Source: JALZKA01 sp963734015 (GTDB taxonomy: Bacteria > Actinomycetota > Thermoleophilia > Solirubrobacterales > 70-9). Taken from it: a stretch of DNA of 64,000 bases. Shown piece after piece: positions 33,899-42,813 of this stretch. A model generated the notes under the pieces. The model worked only from the letters and a program-made list of their open reading frames with translations. It was not told where the DNA came from and did no database searches. The number at the start of each line of letters is the position of its first letter. Positions within the stretch are counted from its first letter, which is position 1. The position numbers and the translations under genes were made by a program. The stretch spans positions 186,001-250,000 of the forward strand of contig CAVTFG010000002.1 in the NCBI GenBank assembly GCA_963734015.1, in the 5' to 3' direction.

Positions 33899-35161
33899 CT
33901 ACTCCTCCCCCGGTCCCCCGTCAATCTCGGCCAGCCGCCGCTCCAGGAAGGACTGTTCGACCGGGCTCGGGGTGAGCTCCAGTGCCCGCCGGTAGGCCGC
34001 GATCGCCTCCTCGCGTCGCTCGAGGCGCCGCAGCAGGTCGGCGCGAGCGGCGTGCATGTGGACGTACTCGTCGAGCGCATCGATGCGGTCCATCGCGTCG
34101 AGGCCGGCCTGCGGACTCTCCGCCATCGCTATCGCCACCGCCCGGTTCAGCTCGATCACCGGCGAGGGCTGGACGCGCAGCAGCCAGTCGTAGAGGTGGC
34201 GGATCCGGGCCCATCGCGTGTCTTCTGGACGGCGGGCGGTAGCGTGCTCCACCGCGATCGTCGCCTGCAGCGCGTAGGGGCCGGGCGGGCGCGCCGACGA
34301 GGGGCGGCCGGGCCCGAGCGCCCGCTGGGTGAGGCGCACGCCCTCGGCGATCTGCGCCTTGTCCCACTGCGAGCGGTCCTGGTGCGTGAGCAGCACCATC
34401 TCGCCCGCCTCGTCGACGCGCGCGGCGCGCCGCGCATCGTGGAGGAGCATCAGGCCCAGCAGGCCGGCGACCTCATCCTCCGCGGGCAGCATCTCCATCA
34501 ACACCCGTCCGAGCCGGATCGCCTCGGCGCAAAGCTCGCGGCGAACGAGCTCGTCGGCCTCCGACGCCGCGTACCCCTCGTTGAAGATCAGGTAGATCGT
34601 CGCCAGCACCGAGGGCAGGCGCGCCGGGAGCTGCTCGGGCTCCGGGACCTCGTACGGGATTCCGGCCTCCCTGATCTTGCGCTTCGCTCGCACGAGTCGC
34701 TGCGCCATCGCGCTCTCGCGGACCAGGAACGCCCGCGCGATCTCGGCGGTGGTGAGCCCGCCCAGCGTGCGCAGCGTGAGCGCCACTCGTGCCTCGGGGG
34801 CGATCGCGGGATGGGCCGCCGTGAACATCAGCCGCAGCCGATCGTCCGGCAGCTCCCCCACGCTCACGTCGATCGCCTCCTCGGCCGCCGGCTCGGACGC
34901 CTCGAGCAGTCGCCGCTTCTCGGCGAGGACGCGCTCGCGCCGCAGCCGGTCGATCGCCTTGTTCCGTCCCACGCGGATGATCCAGGCCGTGGGATCGTCC
35001 GGCACTCCATGGTCCGGCCAGCGCTCGAGCGCGACGATGAACGCCTCCTGGACCGCCTCCTCGGCCAGATCGAAGTCGCCGAGGACGCGGATCAGCGTCG
35101 CGACCGCCCGCCCCGACTCGCGCCGGAACAGGCGGTCGACTACATCCGCGCTCTCGGTTAC
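33899..35161 (-). CDS. ECF42-type RNA polymerase sigma factor with C-terminal TPR-like extension; non-standard GTA start
   Basis: Extracytoplasmic-function sigma factor. The sigma2 region is VATLIRVLGDFDLAEEAVQEAFIVALERW with PDDPTAWIIRVGRNKAIDRLRRE; sigma4 is RVALTLRTLGGLTTAEIARAFLVRESAMAQRLVRAKRKI. Long C-terminal helices follow, containing TIYLIFNEGYAAS, the hallmark of the ECF42 group. This group is linked to DGPF-domain proteins and has no anti-sigma factor; a DGPF gene lies directly upstream. The natural start should be GTG overlapping the DGPF stop (GTGA), but the sequence reads GTAA: the codon at 35159-35161 is GTA, and no ATG/GTG/TTG lies near it. Either a base error or a lost start. 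Confidence 0.85.
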   Translation of the reverse strand, partial: VTESADVVDRLFRRESGRAVATLIRVLGDFDLAEEAVQEAFIVALERWPDHGVPDDPTAWIIRVGRNKAIDRLRRERVLAEKRRLLEASEPAAEEAIDVSVGELPDDRLRLMFTAAHPAIAPEARVALTLRTLGGLTTAEIARAFLVRESAMAQRLVRAKRKIREAGIPYEVPEPEQLPARLPSVLATIYLIFNEGYAASEADELVRRELCAEAIRLGRVLMEMLPAEDEVAGLLGLMLLHDARRAARVDEAGEMVLLTHQDRSQWDKAQIAEGVRLTQRALGPGRPSSARPPGPYALQATIAVEHATARRPEDTRWARIRHLYDWLLRVQPSPVIELNRAVAIAMAESPQAGLDAMDRIDALDEYVHMHAARADLLRRLERREEAIAAYRRALELTPSPVEQSFLERRLAEIDGGPGEE

Positions 35162-35559
35162 GAAGCCGTCTCCTCGACCTTCGCGTTCGGATCGTCGTAG
35201 CCGAACTCGCTGTAGTCCATCACCGGCCGCACCTCGATCGACCCCGGCGGCGTCAGCGGAACCTTCTTCGCCCACTCGAGAGCCTCGTCGAGGTTCTCGC
35301 ACTCGAGCAGGTAGAAGCCGCCGAGCTGCTCCTTCGTCTCCGCGAACGGACCGTCGGTCACCAGCTGCTGGTCCTCTGCCTCCTTCTTCACCGTGCTCGC
35401 CGTCGCGCTCGGCTGCAGCCCCTCCCCGGCGACGAACACGCCGGCGTCCGTCACCGCGCGCGAGAAGTCGTCCCACGGCTTCATCCCGGCCTGCATCTCC
35501 TCGGGCGTCACGTCGTCCCAGCCGCCCTCTTCTCCGTACAGCGCCAACAGGTACTTCAT
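35158..35559 (-). CDS. YCII/DGPF domain protein, partner of the ECF42 sigma factor
   Basis: A 133-aa YCII-like protein with MKYLLALYGEEGGW at the start and the family motif LVTDGPFAETKEQLGGFYLLEC (about 83-104). A clean AAGGAGG ribosome binding site precedes the ATG at 35559. DGPF proteins are the conserved neighbours of ECF42 sigma factors and are thought to take part in their signalling, by an unknown mechanism. Its stop (TAA) overlaps the expected sigma start. Confidence 0.9.
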   Translation of the reverse strand: MKYLLALYGEEGGWDDVTPEEMQAGMKPWDDFSRAVTDAGVFVAGEGLQPSATASTVKKEAEDQQLVTDGPFAETKEQLGGFYLLECENLDEALEWAKKVPLTPPGSIEVRPVMDYSEFGYDDPNAKVEETAS

Positions 35560-35655
35560 CTTGCCTCCTTGGCCTTGATGGGACCGCCTTTCGGTCGCCT
35601 TCAACCATAGGACGAACCGGGTCCGCCCGAATCGACAACGAGTAGCGTCTTCTGG

Positions 35656-36519
35656 GTGAGCGACGAAAACGGCAAGCCCGACGAGGGAGCCTTCCCGAGC
35701 CTGCTGGACCGCGATACGGCGCCCGGGCTGGCGCGAGTGGCCGTCGGCGCCTGGTGGCGCACCAGCGTGTGGGCCGCCCAGGCGGCGGCGCGGGGCACGC
35801 GGCGCCTGGCCGACGCGGCCCGCTCGGGCGAATCCGCTGCGGCGCTGGTCGACGACACGCGGCGCGAGGTCGCGACCGCCGGCCGGCAGCTGCTCGGCAT
35901 CAGCGAGTCGAGGTCCGGGGAGCGCCGTGGCCGCGCTGTCGCGGACTACGACGACGAGCCGCTGCGCGAGCGGTGGGACGACCTGGTGGATCTCTCGACG
36001 GAGATGGAAGTCGAGGTCGACGGACACCCCGCCTTCGCCGGCATCCTCAGGGAGCTCCACCCGGACGAGGCGCGGATCCTCCGCCTGCTCTATACGGCCG
36101 GTCCACAGGCGGCGGTCGACGTTCGCAACTGGCGTCCCCTCGGGATCGGCTCACACGTCGTCGCGCCAGGGCTCAACATGATCGGGCAGCACGCCGGCTG
36201 CCTGATGGTCGATCGTGTTCCGGTCTACCTCTCCAACCTGTTCCGGCTGGGCCTGATCTGGTTCTCGCGCGATCCGGTCGGCGAGATCGGCCCGTACCAG
36301 GTGCTGGAGGCGCAACCGGAGGTGAGGCAGGCCCTGAAGAGCGCCGGCCACGGCACGACGGTCCGGCGGTCGGTGCGCCTGACGCCGTTCGGCGAGCAGT
36401 TCTGCCTCGCCTGCCTGCCCGCCGACACGCGCGAGTTCGAGGCCGTCGGGGCTCCGAAAACGCGCGCGATCGACGAGGTGCCGCCCCCTACCGAGGAGCC
36501 GGAGCCCGGGGTCGGCTGA
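35656..36519 (+). CDS. Abi-alpha (DUF4393) family protein
   Basis: A 287-aa cytoplasmic protein from a GTG start. The N-terminal half is Ala/Arg-rich and helical. The second half has FAGILRELHPDEARILRLLYTAGPQAAVDVR, VVAPGLNMIGQHAGCL, RVPVYLSNLFRLGLIWFSRDPVG and the C-terminal RRSVRLTPFGEQFCLACLP. This matches the DUF4393 family named after the abortive infection protein Abi-alpha. A role in phage defence has been suggested only from that name; actinobacterial members are common and uncharacterised. It is divergent from the sigma/DGPF pair. Confidence 0.7.
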   Translation: MSDENGKPDEGAFPSLLDRDTAPGLARVAVGAWWRTSVWAAQAAARGTRRLADAARSGESAAALVDDTRREVATAGRQLLGISESRSGERRGRAVADYDDEPLRERWDDLVDLSTEMEVEVDGHPAFAGILRELHPDEARILRLLYTAGPQAAVDVRNWRPLGIGSHVVAPGLNMIGQHAGCLMVDRVPVYLSNLFRLGLIWFSRDPVGEIGPYQVLEAQPEVRQALKSAGHGTTVRRSVRLTPFGEQFCLACLPADTREFEAVGAPKTRAIDEVPPPTEEPEPGVG

Positions 36520-36614
36520 CCCAGGCCGTCCAACTACGCGGTGGCGGGCGCAGGCCCCTGCGGCTGGGTGCAGTGAGTGCTGGTTCCGCCGGGAGTTGAA
36601 AGGATCCGTGTGCC

Positions 36615-37849
36615 GTGGCGAGCGTGATCAAGGACACCGGCGAGCGGGCTCTCCTGCCCCCGTTCACGCCTGAGCACGAGGAGCTCCGGGCGACGATCCG
36701 CCGCTGGGTCGAGGCCGAGGTGGCGCCCCACGTGGACGAGTGGGACGCGGCTCAGGAGTTCCCGCGCGATCTCTACACCAGAGCGGCCGAGCTGGGCTTC
36801 CTCGGGCTCAAGTACCCGGTTGAGCTGGGCGGCCAGGGCGGCGACTACGTGCACGACGCGGTGTGGGCGGAGGAGCTGGCGGCGGCGGGCGCCGGAGGCG
36901 GCGTCGGGGCCGGGCTCGGCGCCCACACCGGGATCGCCACTCCACCGGTCTGGAACTTCGGCACGCCCGATCAGCACGAGCGCTTCCTGCGCCCCGCGAT
37001 CGCCGGCAAGAAGATCGGCGCCCTCGGCATCACGGAGCCGGGCGCCGGCTCCGACGTCGCCTCGATCCGCACCAGCGCGAAAAGGTTTCCGGCGGCTACG
37101 TCGTGAACGGCGCCAAGACCTTCATCACGAACGGAGTCCGGGCGGACTTCCTGGTCTGCGCCGTCAAGACCGCCGGCGCCGGTGGGCACCACGGGATCTC
37201 GTTCCTCATGCTCGAGCGCGAGATGCCGGGCTACGAGGTGAGCCGCAAGCTCGAGAAGATGGGCTGGCTCGCCTCCGACACGGGCGAGCTGGCGTTCACC
37301 GACGTCGAGGTGCCCGACGAGAACCTGCTCGGCCCCGAGAACGGTGGCTTCTACCTGATCATGGCCAACTTCCAATGGGAGCGGCTGCTGATGGCGCTCG
37401 GCGCGGTCGGCGCGATGAGCAAGCTGCTCTCGGTGACCCTCGACTACGCCCGCGAGCGTGAGGCGTTCGGCCGGCCGATCGGGCGCTTTCAGGCCCTCCG
37501 CCACAAGTTCGCCGAGATCGGCACGAAGCTCGAGGTGTCGCGAGCGCTCACCTATCACGCGCTGCGCGAGTTCACGGGACCGGAGCCCGACCGTCGCGCT
37601 GCGATCACCAGGGAGGACTGGACACACCCCGCGATCACCGCGGGGCTCGAGGAGGTCACGAAGGCCAAGCTCCTGACGCAGCGAGCCGCGGTCGAGGTTG
37701 CCGACGAGTGCCTCCAGATCCACGGTGGCTACGGCTACATGCGCGAGTACGGGATCGAGCGGGCTCTGCGCGATCTCCGGCTGGGCCCGATCGGCGGCGG
37801 GACGGACGAGGTGATGAAGGAGATCCTGGGCAAGCAGCTGGGCCTGTAA
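36615..37849 (+). pseudogene. Acyl-CoA dehydrogenase, frameshifted
   Basis: Third acyl-CoA dehydrogenase of the window, about 411 aa. The 5' frame (GTG at 36615) gives FTPEHEELRATIRRWVEAEVAPHVDEW and ALGITEPGAGSDVASIRTSA. At the AAAA run 37080-37083 one A is missing; the other frame continues KVSGGYVVNGAKTFITNGVRADF through GWLASDTGELAF, DECLQIHGGYGYMREYGIERALRDLRLG and GGGTDEVMKEILGKQLGL. Both halves are fully conserved, so a homopolymer error is the simplest reading. The protein shares the family fold with the two dehydrogenases at 31-33 kb. Confidence 0.88.
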
Positions 37850-37853
37850 CGAC

Positions 37854-37879
37854 CGGCGGCGCCCCGGAGGGCGCCGCCG
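37854..37879. terminator. Bidirectional terminator-like hairpin
   Basis: Perfect 11-bp stem CGGCGGCGCCC/GGGCGCCGCCG with loop CGGA, exactly between the convergent acyl-CoA dehydrogenase (ends 37849) and protease (ends 37904) genes. Confidence 0.78.
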
Positions 37880-37903
37880 TGTTCGCGTCGTTGACCTTGG
37901 ACG

Positions 37904-38722
37904 TCAGTCGCCCAGGATGGCCTGCAGCAGGTTGCCCCGGAACGGGCGGGTGCCCGGAACCAGCTGCAGCCCGCCGAAGCCGTGCGACCGCGCGTAGTCG
38001 AGCTCCTTCGAGAGGTCGCCCACGCCGTTCGTGCCCGGCAACGGCAGGACCTGGAGCGTCGAGAGCGTCCCGATCGCCTGCCCGCTGCCGCTGAGGAAGC
38101 CGCTGCCCGAGTCGCCGGGGATGCCCGGCGTCACCGTCAGCACCGTGCGGGACCAGTTGTCGCCCACGCTCTGGATCACCGTGCCCTGCTTCGGCCGGAG
38201 CTGCGGGATCCCGAGTCGGAGCGACGAGTTGCCGTACGAGAAGACGGTGTCGCCCAACATGCCTCCGGGGCCGCCCACACTGGTCGGGCCACCGAGACCC
38301 GGCACCGTCGGGTCGATGCTCGCCACGTCCGCGGGATCCACGCGCACCAACGCGAAGTCGTTGTAGGCACAGGTGTTCTCGTCGGTCTCGCCCGCGCTCT
38401 GCATCGCGTTCCAGGAGCTGTAGGCCAGCGTGCCGGGGCGCGTCGCTCCGGTGATCTCGACCTGAGTGCCCAGCGGGAGCGTGCCGGCGTCGCAGCCGTT
38501 GGTGTCGGTCGCGGCGCCCGTGCCCGAGCAGTGCGCCGCCTGCCCCAGGTAGGTGCCGCCGCCGTCGCGGAAGACGAAGTTGGAGGTGCACTGACCGCCC
38601 TGGGTGAGCGTCTGGACGCCAGGATGGATCGGCGCGGCGTTGTGGTCGGCGGATGCGGCCGCGGGCGCGATCATTGCCGCAAGGGCGGCGAGCGCGGCGA
38701 CGACCGGCGTTCGGTGCTTCAT
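37904..38722 (-). CDS. Secreted trypsin-like (S1-fold) serine protease
   Basis: A 272-aa protein with a Sec signal (MKHRTPVVAALAALAAMIAPAAASA). The catalytic triad is visible: His in GQAAHCSGTG (about residue 62), Asp in YNDFALVRVD (about 119), and Ser in IPGDSGSGF (about 205). Four cysteines (QCTSNF, AHCSG, NGCDAG, ENTCAY) may form two disulfides. The start ATG at 38722 gives the signal peptide; longer frames add no leader. Exported, acting outside the cell. The 216 bp before it up to the SDR gene hold both promoters. Confidence 0.85.
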   Translation of the reverse strand: MKHRTPVVAALAALAAMIAPAAASADHNAAPIHPGVQTLTQGGQCTSNFVFRDGGGTYLGQAAHCSGTGAATDTNGCDAGTLPLGTQVEITGATRPGTLAYSSWNAMQSAGETDENTCAYNDFALVRVDPADVASIDPTVPGLGGPTSVGGPGGMLGDTVFSYGNSSLRLGIPQLRPKQGTVIQSVGDNWSRTVLTVTPGIPGDSGSGFLSGSGQAIGTLSTLQVLPLPGTNGVGDLSKELDYARSHGFGGLQLVPGTRPFRGNLLQAILGD

Positions 38723-38938
38723 TCCGTGGATTCCTCGGTTCTGTCCCGTCGGGCGGCTTCCCCCCGCGCGACCCCCTAGGACGCGGAACGAGCCCGAGTT
38801 TCGGCCAAGCGTGGCACACGCAAACCGCGGGATCAACCGACAACCGTCCCCTCCGGTGCCACATACCGAACACTTGATCTGTTTTTTCGGGTAGCGTTCC
38901 GCCAGCTGTGCGAGAACGACGAAGGAGGACATGGTCCG

Positions 38939-39766
38939 ATGGGACTGCTTGAAGGCAAGAGCGCGATCATCACCGGCTCCGCGCGCGGAATCGGACGCGC
39001 GACCGCCGAGCTGTTCGTGAGCGAGGGCGCACGGGTTCTGATCAACGACATCGACGGCGACGTCGCCGAGCAGGCGGCCGGCGAGATCGACGGCGAGACC
39101 GCTGTTTTCGCCGGCGACCTGACCGACCCCGGCGTCCCGGACGCGCTGGTGAAGACGGCTCACGACGAGTTCGGCTCAGTCGACATCCTGGTCAACAACG
39201 CCGGCTACACGTGGGACGGCGTGGCCCACAAGATGACCGACGAGCAGTTCCAGGCGATGCTTGACATCCACACGGTCGCCCCGTTCCGCCTCATCCGCGC
39301 GATCGCGCCGGCCTGGCGCGAGGCAGCCAAGGCGGAGAAGGCCGACAACCAGGAGGTCTTCCGCAAGGTCGTGAACATCTCATCGATCTCCGGGACGATG
39401 GGGAACGCCGGTCAGATCAACTACTCCGCCGGGAAGTCGGCGATCGTCGGGATGACGAAGACGCTGGCGAAGGAATGGGGCGCGCACAAGATCAACGTCA
39501 ACGCCGTCGCCTTCGGCTTTGTCGAAACCCGCCTGACCCAGGCCAAGGAGAAGGGCGAGACGATCGAGAAGGACGGCGAGACGATCGAGATCGGCGTGCC
39601 CGAGCAGATGCGCTCGATGGCGGCGATGATCATCCCGCTCGGCCGCCCGGCGCAGCCCGAGGAGGCGGCCGGCCCGGTGCTCTTCCTCTGCTCGCCGCTC
39701 GCCAACTACGTGCACGGCCAGGTGCTGAACGTGACCGGCGGCCAGTTCGGCGGCATGTTCACCTGA
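38939..39766 (+). CDS. Short-chain dehydrogenase/reductase (3-oxoacyl-ACP/acyl-CoA reductase-like)
   Basis: A 275-aa classical SDR with IITGSARGIGRATAELF (TGxxxGIG), DILVNNAGYTWDG (NNAG), the catalytic Ser in NISSISG, and YSAGKSAIVGMTKTLAKEW (YxxxK). The C terminus RPAQPEEAAGPVLFLCSPLANYVHGQVLNVTGGQFGGMF is typical of FabG-like enzymes that use acyl-CoA or ACP substrates. A GAAGGAGG lies about 10 bp before the ATG. Insertions (KAEKADNQEVF; KEKGETIEKDGE) mark the actinobacterial acyl-CoA-linked subgroup. Confidence 0.9.
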   Translation: MGLLEGKSAIITGSARGIGRATAELFVSEGARVLINDIDGDVAEQAAGEIDGETAVFAGDLTDPGVPDALVKTAHDEFGSVDILVNNAGYTWDGVAHKMTDEQFQAMLDIHTVAPFRLIRAIAPAWREAAKAEKADNQEVFRKVVNISSISGTMGNAGQINYSAGKSAIVGMTKTLAKEWGAHKINVNAVAFGFVETRLTQAKEKGETIEKDGETIEIGVPEQMRSMAAMIIPLGRPAQPEEAAGPVLFLCSPLANYVHGQVLNVTGGQFGGMFT

Positions 39767-39800
39767 CGCCGGCTGCCGGACTGGGCCGTCGCGCGCGGGC

Positions 39801-40658
39801 TCAGTCCCGGGGCTTGCGCTCCTCGGCGGGGATCGAATCCCCGCCTGTGCGCTCGGTCAGGCTGGGCGGCGGCCAGGGGCCGAACCAGTTGTCGCGGGCG
39901 CCGTCCATGGTGATCGTCGTCCCCGAGAAGAAGTCGCCCGCCGGGGAGGCCAGGTAGGCGACGAGCCACGCCCACTCCTCCTCGGTGCCGAGCCGGCCGA
40001 GCGGCACCGTGCCGGCGATGCTCTCGACGAACACCTGGGGGTATTTCGTCCGCAGGGTCTCGGTGTCGAACTGGCCCGCCGCGAGCGAGCAGAGCTTCAC
40101 GCCGTGGCGGGCCCACTCGGTGGCGAGGGTTCGCATCATGTTCTCGACCGCGGCTCGCGCGGCGCCCGAATGGACCATCCCGGGCATCCCGTTGTGAGGC
40201 GAGAGCGTGACGCTCAGGACCTTCCCTCCCCCCTGAGGAATGAACGCCTTGGTGGCCGCGGCGTGCGTCATCAGCCAGGTGCCGACCACGTTCAGCTCGA
40301 TCACGGTGCGAAACCCCTTGGGGCTGATCGCCTCGGCCGGGCTCAGGAACTGGCCGCCCGCGTTGTTGACCAGCACGTCCACCCGGCCGTGACGCTCGAG
40401 CACGTGATCGAACATCTCGTCCACGGCGTCCTCGTCGCGGATGTCCATCGCCTCGGCCGACGCGTCGCCTCCCAGCTCACGGACCGCCGCTGCCGTCTCC
40501 TCGATCGGCTCGGGCCGCCGTCCGCATCCGACGACCGTCGCCCCCAGCCGTCCGAGCTCGAGCGCGGTCGCGCGTCCGAGCCCGGATCCGGAGCCCGACA
40601 CCACGCAAACCTGGCCGGCGAGCAGGTCGGGCGCAAAGATGCGGGAGGGCTCGGGCAC
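39801..40658 (-). CDS. Short-chain dehydrogenase/reductase (2,4-dienoyl-CoA reductase-like)
   Basis: A 285-aa SDR. It has CVVSGSGSGLGRATALELGRLGATVVGCGRR, VDVLVNNAGGQFLSPAEAISPKGF and LGRLGTEEEWAWLVAYLASPAGDFFSGTTITMDG. The Ser position reads VTLSPHNGMPGMVHSGAARAAVE: the usual Tyr of YxxxK is replaced by His/Ser, as in peroxisomal-type 2,4-dienoyl-CoA reductases, which lack the Tyr. NNAGGQF is also typical for that group. It likely reduces unsaturated acyl-CoAs during oxidation of unsaturated fatty acids. Confidence 0.85.
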   Translation of the reverse strand: MPEPSRIFAPDLLAGQVCVVSGSGSGLGRATALELGRLGATVVGCGRRPEPIEETAAAVRELGGDASAEAMDIRDEDAVDEMFDHVLERHGRVDVLVNNAGGQFLSPAEAISPKGFRTVIELNVVGTWLMTHAAATKAFIPQGGGKVLSVTLSPHNGMPGMVHSGAARAAVENMMRTLATEWARHGVKLCSLAAGQFDTETLRTKYPQVFVESIAGTVPLGRLGTEEEWAWLVAYLASPAGDFFSGTTITMDGARDNWFGPWPPPSLTERTGGDSIPAEERKPRD

Positions 40659-40696
40659 GGCTGCGTGAGCATATGCCGCCGCTACGCTGGCCCGCC

Positions 40697-41608
40697 GTGA
40701 AGCTCAAGGCACACAAGCGCCCGCTCTCACGTCCACTCAGCGGCGGCACCGAGGGCGCCACGGTCGCCGTGGACGTCCTCGAGATCGGCCGCGTTTCCGC
40801 GCCGCCCCAGTTCTTCGAGCGCGCGGGAGGCGAGCGGATCGGGCGACTGCGCATGCTGGGCCCGCTGACGCCCCGGTCGAACTGGTGGAAGGTCCCCTGC
40901 CCCGCCTACCTCGTCACCCACCCCACCGCGGGGCATTTCGTCGTCGACACCGGCCTCCACCCCTCGGTCACCTCGAAGCCCTCGGCGAACATGGGCCGCG
41001 CGGTCGCCTGGTACGGGCGGCCCGAGCTGGAGCCCGGCGAGGACCTGCCCGCCCAGCTACGTGCCAAGGGGGTCGACCCGAAGACGATCTCGACCGTCGT
41101 CATGACCCATCTCCACTTCGACCACGCCTCCGGGATGGCGGAGTTCGCCGGCGCCTCGTTCGTGCTCTCCGAACGCGAATGGGAGGCCGCGACCACCGGT
41201 CAGAACCCGTTCTTCCACGGCTACCGGCCGGCGCAGTACGACTACGCCTTCGACTACCAGACGATCGACTTCGACGGCCCGACGGTGGGCTCGTACGCGA
41301 GCTTCGGCCGCACGTTCGACCTGTTCGGCGACGGCAGCGTGCGCCTCGCGTACACGCCGGGGCATTCGGCGGGCCACCAGTCCGTGATCTGCCGCCTCCG
41401 CGACCGCGACCTGGTGATCGCCGGTGACGCGATCTACACCCTGGCGCAACTGGATGACGCGCCGCCACCGCCGCGCCCCGAGGACCCACACACCTGGCGC
41501 CGCTCCGTGCAGGAGCTCCGCCTCTTCCAGCGCCAGTACCCCCAGGCGGTGATCGTCCCGGGCCACGATCCCAGGACGTGGCCGGACCTCAAGGGGCGCT
41601 ACGAGTAG
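40697..41608 (+). CDS. MBL-fold metallo-hydrolase, N-acyl-homoserine lactonase-like
   Basis: A 303-aa metallo-beta-lactamase-fold protein from a GTG start (VKLKAHKRPLS). The binuclear zinc motif is THLHFDHASG (HxHxDH), with the third His in YTPGHSAGHQSVI, the bridging Asp in VIAGDAIY and the last His in VPGHDP. The set WWKVPCPAYLVTHPTAGHFVVDTGLHP and the overall layout match the AHL-lactonase (AiiA-like) branch, which opens lactone rings. Actinobacteria do not make AHLs, so quorum quenching or another lactone is possible. Substrate unproven. Confidence 0.85.
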   Translation: MKLKAHKRPLSRPLSGGTEGATVAVDVLEIGRVSAPPQFFERAGGERIGRLRMLGPLTPRSNWWKVPCPAYLVTHPTAGHFVVDTGLHPSVTSKPSANMGRAVAWYGRPELEPGEDLPAQLRAKGVDPKTISTVVMTHLHFDHASGMAEFAGASFVLSEREWEAATTGQNPFFHGYRPAQYDYAFDYQTIDFDGPTVGSYASFGRTFDLFGDGSVRLAYTPGHSAGHQSVICRLRDRDLVIAGDAIYTLAQLDDAPPPPRPEDPHTWRRSVQELRLFQRQYPQAVIVPGHDPRTWPDLKGRYE

Positions 41609-41965
41609 CTAGAGCTTGCCCTCGAGTTCCGCGGCGCGCTCGTCGTGGCGACCCGCCGCCGATCCGGCGCGGCTCACCTTCTGCTGGAGCTCCGCGACCG
41701 CGGCGGCGTGCTCGTCCGCCATCCGTGCATGCTCGTCGGCAAGCTCGGCGTGGCGGTGCGCCTCCGCCCTGTGGAGCTCGGCCTCGCCCCCCAGCTCCCG
41801 GGCGCGAGCGACGCCGGCGTCTGCCTGTGCACGGTGGTCGCGCGCATCGCGCCTCTTCCGCGCGTGCTCGACGGCACGATCGCGGGCCTCCCGCAACATC
41901 AGGAATGCGCCCCAGCACACGAGGGCGATGCCGATGACGATTGCGACGATCGCTCCGGTGCTCAC
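41609..41965 (-). CDS. Small membrane-anchored coiled-coil protein
   Basis: A 118-aa protein. One N-terminal transmembrane helix (AIVAIVIGIALVCWGAFLML) is followed by a long Ala/Arg/His-rich coiled coil (HRAEAHRHAELADEHARMADEHAAAVAELQQKV) to the C terminus. The GTG start at 41965 overlaps the plsC stop by 4 bp (GTGA), so it is translated with plsC. I recognise no named family; it looks like a cytoplasm-facing scaffold on the membrane. Confidence 0.68.
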   Translation of the reverse strand: MSTGAIVAIVIGIALVCWGAFLMLREARDRAVEHARKRRDARDHRAQADAGVARARELGGEAELHRAEAHRHAELADEHARMADEHAAAVAELQQKVSRAGSAAGRHDERAAELEGKL

Positions 41966-42726
41966 CCGGAGACGTGTTCCCGCTCTTGCGCAAGACCAAA
42001 CCGGGCAGCGGCGCCCTTGCGGCCCTCGGATTCGAGCACCGCGTACATGGCCTTCACCCGGTCGAAGATCTCCTGCGCGGCCGCGAGCTGCTGGGCCCGG
42101 TCCGGCGCCTCCACGCGCTCGAAGCTGAGTTGTTCGCCGAACTGGATGGTGACCTTGGGGAACCGGAGCCGCTTCCAGCCGCGCACCCCCAGCGAGCCGT
42201 GGATCGCGACGGGCACCACGGGGGCGCCGGACTCGAGCGCGAGGCGGCCCACCCCCGGTTTCGGCTCGCCGAGCTCGCGGGTGCGCGACCTGCCGCCCTC
42301 GCAGTACATGCCGACACAGCCGCCCCGTTCGATGATCGTGTACGCGGTCTTGAACGCCTCCTCGTCGTTGTGGCCGCGGCGGACCGGGAAGACGCCTCCA
42401 ACGCGGAAGATGTAATCGAGCACCGGATTCCCGTACAGCTGCGACTTCGCCATGAACTGGATCTTCCGGCGGATGTAGACACCGGCGAAGAAGTGGTCCA
42501 TCTGCGAGAAGTGGTTGGGGGCGAGGACGAAGCCGCCCTCCGCGGGGACGTTGGGCGTGCCGATCGCCTTGGCCCGGTAGAGGACGACCAGAACCGGGGT
42601 CAGGAGGATCCGCACGGCGGAGTAGATCCAGCCGGGGCGGTGGGTTCTGATCCAGTCGTGAAACGGCTGGAACTGCTCGGGCGGCCGGGGGTCCCTGTAG
42701 ACCTGTGGCTTGAGTTCGTCGGCCAC
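41962..42726 (-). CDS. 1-acyl-sn-glycerol-3-phosphate acyltransferase (PlsC family)
   Basis: Acylates lysophosphatidic acid (or a related lysolipid) at the membrane. The 254-aa protein shows the HX4D catalytic motif in APNHFSQMDHFF (about 72-77), the FPVRRGHNDEEA block and the glycerol-phosphate binding motif CEGGRSRTRELGEP, followed by PVVPVAIHGS. It is downstream of glpK on the same strand and overlaps the coiled-coil gene. Together they suggest glycerolipid synthesis from glycerol. Confidence 0.9.
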   Translation of the reverse strand: MADELKPQVYRDPRPPEQFQPFHDWIRTHRPGWIYSAVRILLTPVLVVLYRAKAIGTPNVPAEGGFVLAPNHFSQMDHFFAGVYIRRKIQFMAKSQLYGNPVLDYIFRVGGVFPVRRGHNDEEAFKTAYTIIERGGCVGMYCEGGRSRTRELGEPKPGVGRLALESGAPVVPVAIHGSLGVRGWKRLRFPKVTIQFGEQLSFERVEAPDRAQQLAAAQEIFDRVKAMYAVLESEGRKGAAARFGLAQEREHVSG

Positions 42727-42764
42727 GGAAATGGCTACCCGGCGTACCAGGCCCGGTTACTCAA

Positions 42765-42813
42765 GCCGCCTCAACAACGGCGGGGCTCGGCTTCATCCTT
42801 CGGACTCCGCCTC
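42765..42813 (+). repeat. Dispersed ~50-bp repeat, copy B (3' edge of glpK)
   Basis: GCCGCCTCAACAACGGCG followed by GGGCTCGGCTTC and ACTCCGCCTCA. The glpK stop codon (42812-42814) lies at its edge. Same orientation as copies A and C. Confidence 0.82.

Noticed and set aside
35656..36519. Phage-defence island around the Abi-alpha protein
   Set aside because: A single DUF4393 gene in a chromosomal setting, with no other defence gene or mobile element nearby.
37075..37090. Programmed frameshifting at A-runs and C-runs
   Set aside because: The breaks lie in unrelated genes, in different directions and without stimulatory signals; errors explain them better.
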